A stretch of 64,000 nucleotides of DNA from an uncultured Chlorobiaceae bacterium (GCA_903822595.1 CAIJPS010000043.1:40311-104310), one strand, 5' to 3'; counted from the stretch's first letter, positions 36,670-47,460 are shown. Made by a program: numbers and translations. Notes: generated from the sequence alone by a model not told the origin.

Positions 36670-37239
36670 ATGGGTTTACTTGATGCCGGGATAACAAAGC
36701 ATAATGTGCTGGTAACATCGGTTGACAATGTATTGAACTGGGCTCGTCTCTCTTCACTTTGGCCGATGGGCTTTGGACTGGCCTGTTGTGCTATTGAGAT
36801 GATGGCGACAAATGCTTCCAATTACGATCTGGAGCGTTTTGGAATTTTCCCTCGTTCCTCTCCCCGTCAGTCCGATCTTATGATTGTTGCCGGTACGGTG
36901 ACCATGAAGATGGCCGAGAGAGTTATCCGTCTTTATGAGCAGATGCCTGAACCTCGATATGTGCTCTCGATGGGAAGTTGTTCCAACTGTGGTGGCCCAT
37001 ATTGGGAGCATGGATACCATGTGCTCAAGGGTGTTGATCGCATTATTCCTGTTGATGTCTATGTGCCGGGTTGTCCGCCAAGACCTGAATCGCTTATCGG
37101 TGGTCTCATGAAGGTTCAGGAGTTGATAAGGATGGAGCAGATTGGTATTTCGAGAGCGGATGCACTGAAGAAACTCGCTGAAAAAAGTGTTGATCCTCAG
37201 TTCGTTATCGATCGGGAACGTAAGGTTGTGGGAGCATAA
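36670..37239 (+). CDS. nuoB: NADH-quinone oxidoreductase subunit B
   Basis: NuoB carries the N2 4Fe-4S cluster that passes electrons to quinone. The 189-residue protein shows all ligands: the CC pair in ACCAIEMMA (about 37-45), [11 protein letters not shown] (about 100-110) and PGCPPRPE (about 134-141). It begins 28 bases after nuoA and is followed 24 bases later by nuoC. Confidence 0.98.
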   Translation: MGLLDAGITKHNVLVTSVDNVLNWARLSSLWPMGFGLACCAIEMMATNASNYDLERFGIFPRSSPRQSDLMIVAGTVTMKMAERVIRLYEQMPEPRYVLSMGSCSNCGGPYWEHGYHVLKGVDRIIPVDVYVPGCPPRPESLIGGLMKVQELIRMEQIGISRADALKKLAEKSVDPQFVIDRERKVVGA

Positions 37240-37263
37240 TTAAATAAACGGGCAAATTGTCAG

Positions 37264-37782
37264 ATGGAAGAAGGTAAGGTTGTTTCGCGGTCGGTAGCAG
37301 AGAGTGCAGCGGCTTATGCGATTATCCATGAAAAATTCGGCAAGGCTGTTTCGGCCTTTGATGCCAATGATACCATGCCGTTTTTTGAGGTTCTCGATAC
37401 CGAGCTCTGGCCTGATATCGCTCTTTTCATGCGTGATCATGCAAAGCTCAAGTTTAACTATATGGCTTGCCTTACCGGTTTAGATTATCAATCCGAAGAT
37501 AAAGTGGGTATTGTCTGCAATATTGAATCCCTTGGTTTGCTCAATCATAAGCTGGCGGTCAAAGTGAAGTGCGCGCGTGATGGCGGATCAATACCAAGTG
37601 TGGCCTGTGTCTGGCATACCGCGAACTGGCATGAGCGTGAGGCTTATGATTTGTTTGGTATGCTCTTTACCGGCCATCCCGATATGAGAAGAATTCTTTG
37701 TCCTGAAGACTGGGAAGGTTTTCCGCTTCGTAAGGATTATAAGGTGCAGGAGAGGTATCACGGAATAAAGGTGCCCTACTAA
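37264..37782 (+). CDS. nuoC: NADH-quinone oxidoreductase subunit C
   Basis: NuoC, the 30 kDa peripheral-arm subunit, is 172 residues here. The family signature [24 protein letters not shown] (given as two overlapping parts, [12 protein letters not shown] and GHPDMRRIL, around residues 120-143) and the ending GFPLRKDY are visible. It is a separate protein, not the NuoCD fusion seen in enterobacteria. Confidence 0.97.
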   Translation: MEEGKVVSRSVAESAAAYAIIHEKFGKAVSAFDANDTMPFFEVLDTELWPDIALFMRDHAKLKFNYMACLTGLDYQSEDKVGIVCNIESLGLLNHKLAVKVKCARDGGSIPSVACVWHTANWHEREAYDLFGMLFTGHPDMRRILCPEDWEGFPLRKDYKVQERYHGIKVPY

Positions 37783-37813
37783 CAGTGGTTTAAATAGTAA
37801 AAGCAGCTCAAGT

Positions 37814-39016
37814 ATGCAGGAATTAGATACAGCCGGACTGGGTTCGGTCAGGGTAACCCGAAAAAATGACAATGTCGTTGTCATCGAGAAGGACCTTGCG
37901 ACCGAACAGATGGTCCTTGCCATGGGCCCACAGCATCCTTCGACACACGGTGTGCTCAAGCTGGAATGTCTCACCGACGGTGAGGTGATTACTGAAGCGG
38001 TGCCCTATCTTGGTTACCTCCATCGCTGTTTTGAGAAGTGTTGTGAGAATGTTGATTATCCTGCTATTGTGCCCTATACCGACCGCCTTGATTATCTGTC
38101 TGGCATGAACAGCGAATTCTCCTATGCTCTGGCTGTTGAAAAGCTTCTTGATATTGAAATTCCCCGTCGTGTAGAATTTATCCGCGTTATTGTTGCCGAG
38201 CTGAACAGGATTGCATCGCATCTTGTTGCTATCGGTACTTATGGAATTGACCTTGGCGCATTTACCCCCTTTCTCTTCTGTTTTCGTGATCGGGAAATTA
38301 TTCTTGGTCTGCTTGAATGGGCTTCTGGTGCCCGAATGCTTTATAACTATATCTGGATTGGCGGCCTCGCCTACGATGTGCCATCAGATTTTCTCAAGAG
38401 AGTCAGGGAGTTCGTCACCTATTTCCGGCCTAAAGCGGTTGAGCTCTGCAACCTTCTCACTGAAAATGAGATCTTTGTCAAACGTACGAGAGGAATAGGT
38501 CTCATGCCAGCTGGGGTTGCCATTAATTACGGATGGTCAGGCCCCATGCTTCGTGGCTCAGGGGTCAAGTGGGATTTAAGGAGAAACGACCCCTATTCTG
38601 TTTATCCTGAACTCGATTTTAACGTCCCTGTGCCTGACGGGAAGCTTTCCGATGTCGGTGACTGTCTTTCACGCCATCTTGTCCGTGCATGGGAGATGGA
38701 CGAAAGTCTGAAGATTATTGAGCAGTGCATCGATAAAATGCCCTCTGCCGAAGGGTTCAATCCAAGATCAGCCATTCCCAAGAGGATTCGTCCCAAAGCT
38801 GGTGAGGTTTATGCCCGTGCAGAGAATCCCCGTGGTGAGCTTGGTTTTTATATCCAGAGCGATGGAAAATCGACCAAACCCCTTCGCTGCAAGGCTCGTT
38901 CATCCTGCTTTGTCAATCTTTCAGCGATGAAAGACCTTTCAAAAGGTCAGCTTATACCCGATCTTGTCGCCATTATCGGCAGCATTGATATCGTACTTGG
39001 GGAGGTTGACCGATGA
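37814..39016 (+). CDS. nuoD: NADH-quinone oxidoreductase subunit D
   Basis: NuoD, the 49 kDa quinone-site subunit, is related to NiFe hydrogenase large subunits. Its 400 residues include [12 protein letters not shown] (about 36-47), [15 protein letters not shown] and the long YDVP/RVREFVT helices; DIVLGEVDR closes it. Its first 35 residues are a non-conserved lead. The stop overlaps the nuoH start by four bases (ATGA), so the two are translationally coupled. Confidence 0.98.
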   Translation: MQELDTAGLGSVRVTRKNDNVVVIEKDLATEQMVLAMGPQHPSTHGVLKLECLTDGEVITEAVPYLGYLHRCFEKCCENVDYPAIVPYTDRLDYLSGMNSEFSYALAVEKLLDIEIPRRVEFIRVIVAELNRIASHLVAIGTYGIDLGAFTPFLFCFRDREIILGLLEWASGARMLYNYIWIGGLAYDVPSDFLKRVREFVTYFRPKAVELCNLLTENEIFVKRTRGIGLMPAGVAINYGWSGPMLRGSGVKWDLRRNDPYSVYPELDFNVPVPDGKLSDVGDCLSRHLVRAWEMDESLKIIEQCIDKMPSAEGFNPRSAIPKRIRPKAGEVYARAENPRGELGFYIQSDGKSTKPLRCKARSSCFVNLSAMKDLSKGQLIPDLVAIIGSIDIVLGEVDR

Positions 39017-40131
39017 GTTCAACTGCTTTATCGCAAATTAGCATGCCTTTTCTTATGGGTAACAGTCTCAATGCCTGGTCGGAAGCTCTTGTGGGGTTCA
39101 ACATCCTCGGTTTGCCTCTCGGCCTGGTTATTCTCGCCGCCATACCCCTTGTTTTTATAGCACTGTACTCCCTTACCTATGGCGTATATGGTGAGCGGAA
39201 GATTTCAGCTTTCATGCAGGATCGACTCGGTCCAATGGAGGTTGGTAAGTGGGGTATCCTGCAGACGATTGCCGATATTCTGAAACTGCTTCAGAAGGAG
39301 GATATTGTTCCCTCATCAGCCGACAAGTTCCTTTTTGTTATCGGCCCGGGCATTCTCTTTGTCGGTTCCTTCCTTGCTTATGCGGTACTGCCTTTCAGTT
39401 CGGCATTTATCGGAGCGAGCCTGAATGTTGGTCTTTTTTATGCAATAGGCATTGTGGCACTTGAAGTTGTCGGTATTCTTGCTGCTGGCTGGGGTTCCAA
39501 CAACAAGTGGTCGCTTTACGGAGCTGTTCGCAGTGTAGCCCAGATTGTAAGCTATGAAATTCCGGCAGCCATTGCACTTCTTTGTGGAGCCATGATGGCT
39601 GGTACACTTGACATGCAGCAGATCAGCGTTCTGCAGTCGGGCTCATGGGGATTCGCACATTTCTTCCTGTTTAAGACGCCGATAGCATGGCTACCGTTTC
39701 TTATCTACTTTATTGCTTCGCTTGCAGAAGTCAATCGTGCTCCATTTGATATTCCTGAGGCAGAATCAGAGCTGGTTGCCGGTTATTTTACAGAATACAC
39801 CGGTATGAAGTTTGCCGTTATTTTTCTTGCTGAATATGGCAGCATGTTCATGGTATCCGCTATTATTTCAGTAGTATTTCTCGGTGGCTGGAACTCGCCG
39901 CTTCCAAATCTTGGAGCAATTGCCCTGAACGACTGGACAAACGGCCCTGTATGGGGTGCATTCTGGATCATATCGAAAGGGTTCTTCTTTATATTTGTAC
40001 AGATGTGGCTTCGCTGGACTCTTCCAAGATTAAGGGTAGACCAGTTGATGTACCTTTGCTGGAAAGTTTTGACCCCGTTCGCCTTTGTCAGTTTTGTGCT
40101 GACCGCGATATGGGAAGTCTATGTCCCTTAA
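39013..40131 (+). CDS. nuoH: NADH-quinone oxidoreductase subunit H
   Basis: NuoH is the membrane subunit that joins the peripheral arm and forms the quinone chamber. The 372-residue protein has about eight helices and the signatures [19 protein letters not shown] (about 58-76) and [18 protein letters not shown] (about 239-256), both diagnostic. It overlaps nuoD by four bases. Confidence 0.98.
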   Translation: MSSTALSQISMPFLMGNSLNAWSEALVGFNILGLPLGLVILAAIPLVFIALYSLTYGVYGERKISAFMQDRLGPMEVGKWGILQTIADILKLLQKEDIVPSSADKFLFVIGPGILFVGSFLAYAVLPFSSAFIGASLNVGLFYAIGIVALEVVGILAAGWGSNNKWSLYGAVRSVAQIVSYEIPAAIALLCGAMMAGTLDMQQISVLQSGSWGFAHFFLFKTPIAWLPFLIYFIASLAEVNRAPFDIPEAESELVAGYFTEYTGMKFAVIFLAEYGSMFMVSAIISVVFLGGWNSPLPNLGAIALNDWTNGPVWGAFWIISKGFFFIFVQMWLRWTLPRLRVDQLMYLCWKVLTPFAFVSFVLTAIWEVYVP

Positions 40132-40178
40132 GAGAGTTCAAAACAGTCAACGACCGGGAAAGTAATGACGTATAGATT

Positions 40179-40799
40179 ATGAGTGAGTATTTCGGGAATA
40201 TAAAAACCGGGGCGGTTACGATTGCCACCGGCATGGGAATTACCCTGAAGCATTTTTTCAATGCCATCCATCGTAAAGGCGATGCTGGTGTTGATGATGT
40301 TGATTATTTCCGTCAGGTTGACGGCCTCTGTACCCTGCAGTATCCTCATGAGGTGATCCCTACCCCTAAAAACGGTCGCTATCGCCTCTATAATAACATT
40401 GAGGATTGTATCGGATGCGGTCAGTGTGATCGGGCTTGTCCGATTGGCTGTATAACAATTGAGACGATCAAGGTTGCACCCGATGATCTGGCGCTTTGTG
40501 GAAAGACCTCGGACGGTCAACAGAAAAAATTCTGGCTTCCTGTTTTTGATATTGATGTGGCAAAGTGCATGACCTGCGGAATATGCACAACAGTTTGCCC
40601 GACGGAATGTCTTGCGCATACTCCTGTCAGTGATTTTTCCGAGTTTGACCGAAGCAACTTTATCTATCATTTCGGCAACCTTTCCCGACTGGAGGCTGAA
40701 GCCAAACGACGCAAGAACGCTGAACTTCAGGCAAAGGCACAGGCGGAAAAAGAGAAGAAAGCAGCGGATGCTCTTAAGGAAAGCAAGGGCGGAGAATAA
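40179..40799 (+). CDS. nuoI: NADH-quinone oxidoreductase subunit I
   Basis: NuoI carries two 4Fe-4S clusters (N6a and N6b). The 206-residue protein has CIGCGQCDRACPIGC (about 72-86) and CMTCGICTTVCPTECL (about 130-145). After these comes a long charged C-terminal extension rich in Ala, Lys and Glu (about 165-206), longer than in most homologues. In complexes lacking NuoEFG the electrons must enter here from a ferredoxin-like donor (known for such 11-subunit forms). Confidence 0.98.
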   Translation: MSEYFGNIKTGAVTIATGMGITLKHFFNAIHRKGDAGVDDVDYFRQVDGLCTLQYPHEVIPTPKNGRYRLYNNIEDCIGCGQCDRACPIGCITIETIKVAPDDLALCGKTSDGQQKKFWLPVFDIDVAKCMTCGICTTVCPTECLAHTPVSDFSEFDRSNFIYHFGNLSRLEAEAKRRKNAELQAKAQAEKEKKAADALKESKGGE

Positions 40800-40826
40800 G
40801 CGAACCAATTAATATGCTCTAACACC

Positions 40827-41339
40827 ATGAGTAACCCAACCTATACGGTCATCTTTTATCTCTTTGCGGCCATTACGGTCTGTTCAGCCGCTTTTGTCGT
40901 GTTCACACGGAATGTTATTTATTCTGCATTTTCGCTTCTTTTTACGTTTTTTGGTGTTGCGGCACTTTATGTCTTTCTGAGTGCTGATTTCATTGCCGTT
41001 ACCCAAGTTGTTGTTTATGTCGGTGGTATCCTGGTTCTTCTGCTTTTCGGTGTCATGTTTACCAACAGTATCATGCAGACCGGACAGAAAAGTGAAGTGA
41101 CTCATGTTGTTCCTGGTACGCTTCTGCTTGCAGGTATTATCGGTGCTTTGCTCTATACCTTTTATACCACGCATGGCTGGATGCCTTCCGAAACCACCAT
41201 GCAGGGCAGCATAGTCGAACGGATTGGATTTGAAACCATGTCACGCTATGTTCTTCCTTTTGAAATGGTCTCTATCCTGCTGCTTGCAGCACTTATTGGC
41301 GCAGCATTTCTCGCACGTTTCGACAAGCCCGGGAAATAA
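40827..41339 (+). CDS. nuoJ: NADH-quinone oxidoreductase subunit J
   Basis: NuoJ is a five-helix membrane subunit. The 170-residue protein has the expected hydrophobic pattern and the conserved third-helix stretch ADFIAVTQVVVYVGGILVL (about 53-71), whose bulge is part of the proton path. It is followed by nuoK after 23 bases. Confidence 0.97.
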   Translation: MSNPTYTVIFYLFAAITVCSAAFVVFTRNVIYSAFSLLFTFFGVAALYVFLSADFIAVTQVVVYVGGILVLLLFGVMFTNSIMQTGQKSEVTHVVPGTLLLAGIIGALLYTFYTTHGWMPSETTMQGSIVERIGFETMSRYVLPFEMVSILLLAALIGAAFLARFDKPGK

Positions 41340-41362
41340 CGAATTAACAAGTCTATCACAAC

Positions 41363-41680
41363 ATGGAACAGTTTACAACCATTGGGCTCAATCACTATCT
41401 GACCATATCGGCCATTCTTCTGGGCTTCGGGCTTTTTGCCGTCATGACCAGGAAAAACGCTATCGTTGTACTTATGGGTGTTGAGCTTATTCTTAATGCG
41501 GCAAATATCAATTTCCTGGCTTTTTCAAAGTTTAATGGAGGAATGGAAGGGGTGATGTTCGCACTTTTCGTTATCGTTATTGCTGCCGCTGAAGCTGCTA
41601 TTGCGCTTGCTATTGTGATCAATATTTTCAAGCTGTTCAAGAGTGTCGATGTGTCAAGTATTGATTCCATGAAAGAGTAA
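41363..41680 (+). CDS. nuoK: NADH-quinone oxidoreductase subunit K
   Basis: NuoK is a three-helix proton-path subunit of the MrpC type. The 105-residue protein shows GVELILNAANINFLAF (about 38-53) with the key glutamate and VIVIAAAEAAIALAIVI (about 68-84) with the second. Length and motifs are normal. Confidence 0.97.
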   Translation: MEQFTTIGLNHYLTISAILLGFGLFAVMTRKNAIVVLMGVELILNAANINFLAFSKFNGGMEGVMFALFVIVIAAAEAAIALAIVINIFKLFKSVDVSSIDSMKE

Positions 41681-41734
41681 CGGGGCGTAAAAGCACTATC
41701 AGTTTTAATTTTTTCCGTGTAAAACCAAAGGAAC

Positions 41735-44008
41735 ATGCACAGTTTAATTCAGTTATCAATAGTCGTATTGCTGCTGCCGCTGCTCTCGTTTGTTATTCTT
41801 ATCTTTTTTAATCGCCGTCTTCCCCGAAGAGGTGATTTTATCGGAGTAGGAATACTTGGAGCCGCGTTTGGTATCTCGGCCTATATTTTCTGGTCAGTTA
41901 TTGTCCAGACCTACGATCCGGCATTCAGGGTCGCATGGGATTTTACCTGGATTGATTTGGGCAATGTTCCCGGAGTCGGCCCGCTGCAGATAAGGATGGG
42001 TGTTGTTATCGACAACCTCACCTCCATAATGCTTGCGATGGTCACACTTATCAGTCTGCTTGTGCACCTTTACTCGACCGGATACATGGCCGGCGACAAG
42101 AATTACGGGCGCTATTTTGCCTTTCTCGGTATCTTTACCTTCTCGATGCTTGGTATCGTGCTTTCCGACAATCTCTTTTCGATTTATATCTTCTGGGAGC
42201 TCGTCGGCCTCTCTTCCTATCTTCTTATCGGCTTTTTCTTTGAAAAGGATAGTGCCGCTGATGCACAGAAAAAGGCATTTCTTGCCAACCGTGTCGGTGA
42301 TATCGGCATGTGGCTTGGCATTCTGATTCTTTATTCGCAATTCCACACCTTCAGTTTCGAGCAGATCTATGCCAATCTTGCAGCAGGGAAGTTTGCGCTC
42401 TCCAATGCCTGGCTTACCGCTGCGGGTATACTTCTTTTCATGGGATGCGTCGGCAAGTCGGCTCAGTTCCCGCTTCATGTCTGGCTTCCTGATGCAATGG
42501 AGGGCCCGACACCGGTATCGGCTCTGATCCATGCCGCTACCATGGTTGCCGCAGGCGTCTACTTTGTTGCCCGCATCTTTGTGATGCTGACGCCCGATGC
42601 ATTGCACGTTATTGCCTTTATCGGAGCCTGCACGGCCTTCATGGCCGCGACCATTGCCATTACCCAGAATGATATTAAAAGGGTTTTAGCCTATTCGACC
42701 GTCTCGCAGCTTGGTTATATGGTACTTGGTCTCGGTGTCGGTGCTTATTCGGCATCTCTCTTTCACCTTGTAACGCACGCATTTTTCAAAGCCTGTCTTT
42801 TCCTTGGCTCAGGCGCCATTATTCATGCCATGCACCATGAGCAGGACATGCGATGGATGGGCGGTCTTCGCAAACACATGCCATGGACCTTTGCAACCTT
42901 TACTCTTGCAACGCTTGCACTTGCCGGTCTGCCTCTTACCAGTGGCTTTTTGAGCAAAGATGCCATTCTTGCCGGTGCAATTGGTTTTGCCAAAGTAGAA
43001 GGTGGAGGTATTTTCTATCTGATTCCAGTTCTTGGTTTCTTTTCCGCCATGTTGACCGCTTTCTACATGGGTCGCCAGATCTGGCTTGTCTTTTTCGGTG
43101 AAAGCCGTACGCATCTCAAACCGGCCGATAACCACCATGCCGGTCATCATGCACACGACAGTCATGCTGCGCATAGCGATGATCATCACGCATATCATGG
43201 AGTGCATGAGGTTTCGTGGAATATGCGGGCGCCTCTCGTTATTCTGGCAGCACTCTCTGTTTTCTTTGTCTATTCCCCTGACCCGCTTGACGGTGCAAAA
43301 GGGTGGTTCATGAAGATGATCCCGACTCCGGCAACGGTTGTCGGTGAAGCCAACCCTCAGATAGGGTCGCTTCATGCTGTTACTGCCGCACCACATCTTG
43401 CAGGAGTTGTTCCGACTGCAGAAGCTGTTCCTGCTGTTGCAGAACATGGTGCAGTCGCCGGAGAGCATGGCGAAGCGAAGGGCGGACACCTGTACTCTGA
43501 TTCACGCCAGGCTGAAATCGTTCATGCCGGTCATGCTGCCCATTACACGGCAATCTATATTTCGAGTATTATGGTTGTGCTCGGCATTGGTCTGGCTTTC
43601 GTTGTATACGTTTTCGGGATTATTGATCCTGATAAAACAGCACAAGCCATCAGACCGCTCTATCTCTTTTCGCTCAACAAGTGGTACTGGGATGAGATCT
43701 ATGATGCAACATTCATCAAGGGCTCAATGGTTCTGGCGAAAATGCTCTCCTGGTTCGACACCAATGTTGTCGATGGCATCGTCAACGGTGTAGCTCTTCT
43801 GGTAAGGAAATTTGCCTTTGTCAATGACAGTTTCGACAAACACGTTGTGGACGGCATGGTGAACTTTACCGCATTTACCGTCAACACAACGGGTGCTGTT
43901 TTGAGAAAACTGCAGACCGGCAAGGTACAAACCTATGTTGCCATGCTGATTCTTGTGCTCTTCGGTTACTTTGTTTTTTATTTTACACGACTGATCAGAG
44001 GGATTTAA
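41735..44008 (+). CDS. nuoL: NADH-quinone oxidoreductase subunit L
   Basis: NuoL is the distal antiporter-like proton pump of complex I with a long lateral helix. The protein is 757 residues, longer than the usual 610-680. The core motifs are normal (FWELVGLSSYLLIGFF near 150, GPTPVSALIHAATMV near 258). The extra length is in a histidine-rich hydrophilic insertion at about 464-494 with roughly a dozen histidines, and a second Ala/Glu/His-rich loop at about 560-600. The last 150 residues hold the lateral helix and final membrane segment. Confidence 0.97.
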   Translation: MHSLIQLSIVVLLLPLLSFVILIFFNRRLPRRGDFIGVGILGAAFGISAYIFWSVIVQTYDPAFRVAWDFTWIDLGNVPGVGPLQIRMGVVIDNLTSIMLAMVTLISLLVHLYSTGYMAGDKNYGRYFAFLGIFTFSMLGIVLSDNLFSIYIFWELVGLSSYLLIGFFFEKDSAADAQKKAFLANRVGDIGMWLGILILYSQFHTFSFEQIYANLAAGKFALSNAWLTAAGILLFMGCVGKSAQFPLHVWLPDAMEGPTPVSALIHAATMVAAGVYFVARIFVMLTPDALHVIAFIGACTAFMAATIAITQNDIKRVLAYSTVSQLGYMVLGLGVGAYSASLFHLVTHAFFKACLFLGSGAIIHAMHHEQDMRWMGGLRKHMPWTFATFTLATLALAGLPLTSGFLSKDAILAGAIGFAKVEGGGIFYLIPVLGFFSAMLTAFYMGRQIWLVFFGESRTHLKPADNHHAGHHAHDSHAAHSDDHHAYHGVHEVSWNMRAPLVILAALSVFFVYSPDPLDGAKGWFMKMIPTPATVVGEANPQIGSLHAVTAAPHLAGVVPTAEAVPAVAEHGAVAGEHGEAKGGHLYSDSRQAEIVHAGHAAHYTAIYISSIMVVLGIGLAFVVYVFGIIDPDKTAQAIRPLYLFSLNKWYWDEIYDATFIKGSMVLAKMLSWFDTNVVDGIVNGVALLVRKFAFVNDSFDKHVVDGMVNFTAFTVNTTGAVLRKLQTGKVQTYVAMLILVLFGYFVFYFTRLIRGI

Positions 44009-44038
44009 TTTTAATCTGAAAACTTACAGACACGGAAC

Positions 44039-45676
44039 ATGCTGAGTTTAATTGTTTTTCTGCCTATTATTGCCGGTCTGGTAATACTTGCTGTGCCTTC
44101 ATCGCAAAAGCAGATAATCAGAATTGTTTCATTGCTTGCGGCTCTTGCCCAGGGAGTGCTGGCAGTTCTGATCTGGAGAGGTTATGATCCTGCGTTGCCG
44201 GGAATAACTGCCGGACCTGGAGGAAGCCCTCTGGGGTCATTCCAGTTTGTCGAGAAGGTTCCCTGGATCAGTCTCCATCTCGGTGGTTTTGGTTCACTGA
44301 ACATCGAATATTTCCTCGGCGTTGATGGAATCTCCATCACCATGGTGATTCTGACTGCTCTGGTTTCGGCTATCGGTGTTCTTTCAAGCTGGACCATCCA
44401 AAAACAGGTGAAAGGGTATTTTATTCTCTATAACCTGCTGGCATCAGCGATGATGGGCTGTTTTGTAGCACTTGATTTCTTCTTGTTCTATGTTTTCTGG
44501 GAAATTATGCTGCTTCCGATGTACTTCCTTATCGGTATCTGGGGTGGACCGAACCGCGAATATGCAGCGATCAAGTTTTTCCTCTATACGCTGTTTGGCT
44601 CGGTTTTCATGCTGCTTGTCATGATTGGTCTCTACTTCAGTGTTACCGATCCGGTTACCGGCCAGCATACCTTCAGTCTCGTTGCCATGGCAACCCAGAC
44701 GAACTTCAATATACCAGGCGCAATTTTCGCTCCGGAAAATCATCTCTGGCGTCAGATAGCCTTTATTGTTCTGTTTGTCGGCTTTGCAATCAAGGTTCCG
44801 ATGTTCCCGTTCCATACCTGGCTTCCTGATGCTCACGTTGAGGCACCTACACCGATCTCGGTTATTCTTGCCGGTGTGCTTCTGAAGCTTGGAACGTATG
44901 GAATGATTCGTATCAACTTCCCGCTTTTCCCGGAAGTTTTCCACGCATCAATGTATGTGATCGGTATTTTTGGAGCCATCAATATTATATACGGTGCTTT
45001 TTGTGCATTGGCCCAGCAGGATCTTAAAAAGATGGTTGCCTACTCTTCTATCAGCCACATGGGCTATGTGCTGCTCGGTCTTTCCGCTGGAAACAGCGAG
45101 GGAATGGTCGGAGCCCTCTACCAGATGTTCAATCATGGCACCATTACCGCCATGCTCTTCCTTCTTGTCGGTGTGATCTATGACCGTGCGCATACCCGCC
45201 AGATCGACAAGTTCGGCGGTCTTGCCTCTTACATGCCGGTCTATGCTGCCGTTGTGACGGTCGCATGGTTTGCCTCGCTTGGTCTTCCTGGCCTGAGTGG
45301 ATTTATCTCTGAAGCATTGGTCTTTGTCGGTGCCTTCAGTTCCGAGACCACTCGCCCGATTGCCATGGTATCGGTGCTTGGTATTGTTTTTGGTGTGGCT
45401 TACCTGCTCTGGTCGTTGCAGAGGATGTTCCTCGGAAAGAGAAAAGCGGATGCGGCCTACGACCTTGAAATTGGAACTGACGGTCATGAGCATATCCATT
45501 TCCATGACTGGAAAGGAAAGCTCGATCTTGATGGACGCGAACTTGCCATGCTTGTGCCACTTGTCTTGATCACCATTTTCCTTGGCATCTATCCGATGCC
45601 TGTGCTTGGCATGTTGACGTCAAGCATTAACAAGCTGGTTCAAGTGCTCTCCCCGGTTGTAATGTCACAAATGTGA
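44039..45676 (+). CDS. nuoM: NADH-quinone oxidoreductase subunit M
   Basis: NuoM is an antiporter-like proton pump with about 14 helices. The 545-residue protein shows FWEIMLLPMYFLIGIWGG (about 154-171), WLPDAHVEAPTPISVILAG (about 261-279) and AYSSISHMGYVLLGL (about 336-350), with the pump's glutamate and lysines. A histidine-rich stretch (DGHEHIHFHDW, about 481-491) lies in a loop before the last helices. Confidence 0.97.
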   Translation: MLSLIVFLPIIAGLVILAVPSSQKQIIRIVSLLAALAQGVLAVLIWRGYDPALPGITAGPGGSPLGSFQFVEKVPWISLHLGGFGSLNIEYFLGVDGISITMVILTALVSAIGVLSSWTIQKQVKGYFILYNLLASAMMGCFVALDFFLFYVFWEIMLLPMYFLIGIWGGPNREYAAIKFFLYTLFGSVFMLLVMIGLYFSVTDPVTGQHTFSLVAMATQTNFNIPGAIFAPENHLWRQIAFIVLFVGFAIKVPMFPFHTWLPDAHVEAPTPISVILAGVLLKLGTYGMIRINFPLFPEVFHASMYVIGIFGAINIIYGAFCALAQQDLKKMVAYSSISHMGYVLLGLSAGNSEGMVGALYQMFNHGTITAMLFLLVGVIYDRAHTRQIDKFGGLASYMPVYAAVVTVAWFASLGLPGLSGFISEALVFVGAFSSETTRPIAMVSVLGIVFGVAYLLWSLQRMFLGKRKADAAYDLEIGTDGHEHIHFHDWKGKLDLDGRELAMLVPLVLITIFLGIYPMPVLGMLTSSINKLVQVLSPVVMSQM

Positions 45677-45719
45677 TTTAATGGAATTGACTGAGGTTAA
45701 AGAATAAACGTAGATAATT

Positions 45720-47255
45720 ATGTTCGAGCTGCCATCAGGTGCTGAAATCCAGGGTATCATTGCAAGTCTAAAAGCAAGCGTTGGATTTTTCATACCTGAA
45801 ATTTATCTGTCTGTGCTATTTATGCTCCTCATCGTTATCGATCTGGTTGCAAAAGGGCGCAAAAACAACCTGCTTTCGATAACAACCCTTCTCGGGCTTG
45901 CGGGCAGTACCATCTTTATATACCAGCAGCATAGCCTGCCGGCAGGAGAGCTCTTTTTCGGGATGTATGTCCTTGACGAGTTTGCACTCTTCTTCAAGTA
46001 CTTTTTTGTGCTTTCCGGTATCCTTGCCGTTATTGTTACGATGGCTGACGAGCAGTTCGATCGGGAGGTTAAAAGTATCGGTGAGTACTATGCCCTAATC
46101 GTTGCAATGGTGATTGGCATGATCATGATGGCTTCCTCTGCCGATCTGCTGATGATCTTCCTTTCGATGGAGCTGGTGAGCTTCACGGGTTACCTTCTTG
46201 CCGGTTATTTCAAGCGCAACTCCCGTTCATCGGAAGCAGCCCTGAAATATCTGGTCTATGGTGCCGTATCATCAGGCCTCATGGTCTATGGTTTCTCACT
46301 TATCTACGGTATCACTGCCCAGACCAATCTGATCAAGATAAGCCTTGAACTGGCAGCCCATGGTTCTGACTCGCTTGTGATGATCCTTGCAACACTTGTT
46401 GTTCTGGCGGGTTTTGGCTACAAGATTGGTGCAGTGCCATTTCATTTCTGGTCGCCTGATGTTTATGAAGGTGCCCCGACACCCATTACTGCCTACCTTT
46501 CCGTTGCTTCCAAAGCGGCCGGGTTTGCATTGCTCATGCGCTTTTTTTATATCGCAATTCCGCATGGTGGACTTCCACCCGAGGATAAGCTCGGCCTGGA
46601 CTGGGTATCGCTCCTCATGCTGCTCTCGGTTGCCTCGATGATTTATGGCAACGTCGTGGCACTTTGGCAGAAAAATGTCAAGCGGTTGCTTGCCTACTCT
46701 TCCATTGCTCATGCAGGCTATATTCTTCTCGGCATCATTGTCATGAGCGATCTTGGTACACAGGCGACCCTTCTCTACCTGCTCTCCTATTTTCTTATGA
46801 ATTTCGGCGCATTCTATGTCGTTATTCTTATTGCCAACAAAACCGGAAACGAAAATCTTGAAGATTATCGGGGTCTTGGTATTAAAATGCCACTTGCAGG
46901 CGCAGCACTGACAGTTTTTCTGATCTCCCTTGTCGGCCTTCCTCCGACTGTTGGTTTTATCGGAAAGCTCTATATCTTTTCCGCCTTGCTTGCCAAGGGT
47001 TCTCTTTACCTTGGGCTTGCCCTTGTTGGTATCATGACCAGTGTGATATCGCTCTACTACTATATGCTCATTCCGCTTAACATGTTTCTGCGCGAATCAA
47101 AAAAGCCTGATGAGAAGAGCATGAAACTTGATCTGGCACCCCAGATTTTCATGACGGTACTGATGATTCTGACGCTCGTTTTTGGAATCTATTTTGCGCC
47201 ACTTTCAGATTTTGCGAAATATTCATCAGCAATGTTTGGCATTACTCTCCATTGA
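45720..47255 (+). CDS. nuoN: NADH-quinone oxidoreductase subunit N
   Basis: NuoN is the third antiporter-like pump, 511 residues with about 14 helices. Signatures: LMIFLSMELVSFTGYLLAGYFKR (about 144-166 in two parts, SMELVSFTGYLLAG), PDVYEGAPTPITAYLSVASK (about 246-265 region) and LLAYSSIAHAGYILLG (about 325-340). It ends the operon; a strong terminator follows at 47284. Confidence 0.97.
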   Translation: MFELPSGAEIQGIIASLKASVGFFIPEIYLSVLFMLLIVIDLVAKGRKNNLLSITTLLGLAGSTIFIYQQHSLPAGELFFGMYVLDEFALFFKYFFVLSGILAVIVTMADEQFDREVKSIGEYYALIVAMVIGMIMMASSADLLMIFLSMELVSFTGYLLAGYFKRNSRSSEAALKYLVYGAVSSGLMVYGFSLIYGITAQTNLIKISLELAAHGSDSLVMILATLVVLAGFGYKIGAVPFHFWSPDVYEGAPTPITAYLSVASKAAGFALLMRFFYIAIPHGGLPPEDKLGLDWVSLLMLLSVASMIYGNVVALWQKNVKRLLAYSSIAHAGYILLGIIVMSDLGTQATLLYLLSYFLMNFGAFYVVILIANKTGNENLEDYRGLGIKMPLAGAALTVFLISLVGLPPTVGFIGKLYIFSALLAKGSLYLGLALVGIMTSVISLYYYMLIPLNMFLRESKKPDEKSMKLDLAPQIFMTVLMILTLVFGIYFAPLSDFAKYSSAMFGITLH

Positions 47256-47283
47256 GATGCATTGGACCGATACATGGTATTAA

Positions 47284-47316
47284 CCTCGTTTTCTGCAAGG
47301 ATAAACGGGGTTTTTT
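47284..47316 (+). terminator. Terminator of the nuo operon
   Basis: CCTCGTTT (47284-47291) pairs with AAACGGGG (47303-47310), one G-T wobble, around an 11-base loop, followed by six T. It lies 28 bases after nuoN and separates the nuo and hydrogenase operons. Confidence 0.87.
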
Positions 47317-47460
47317 ATGGTATTTCGAAAAACAATTGTTAGCTTTGACTTAGAGTTGTTTCGTTGCCGTCGTATGTTTTTTATCGTCTTGTTCCTCTTT
47401 TTCCTGCATTTTGTTACGAGCTCTTTACAGATAATCTGATTTTTTTAAATGGAGGTAGTG

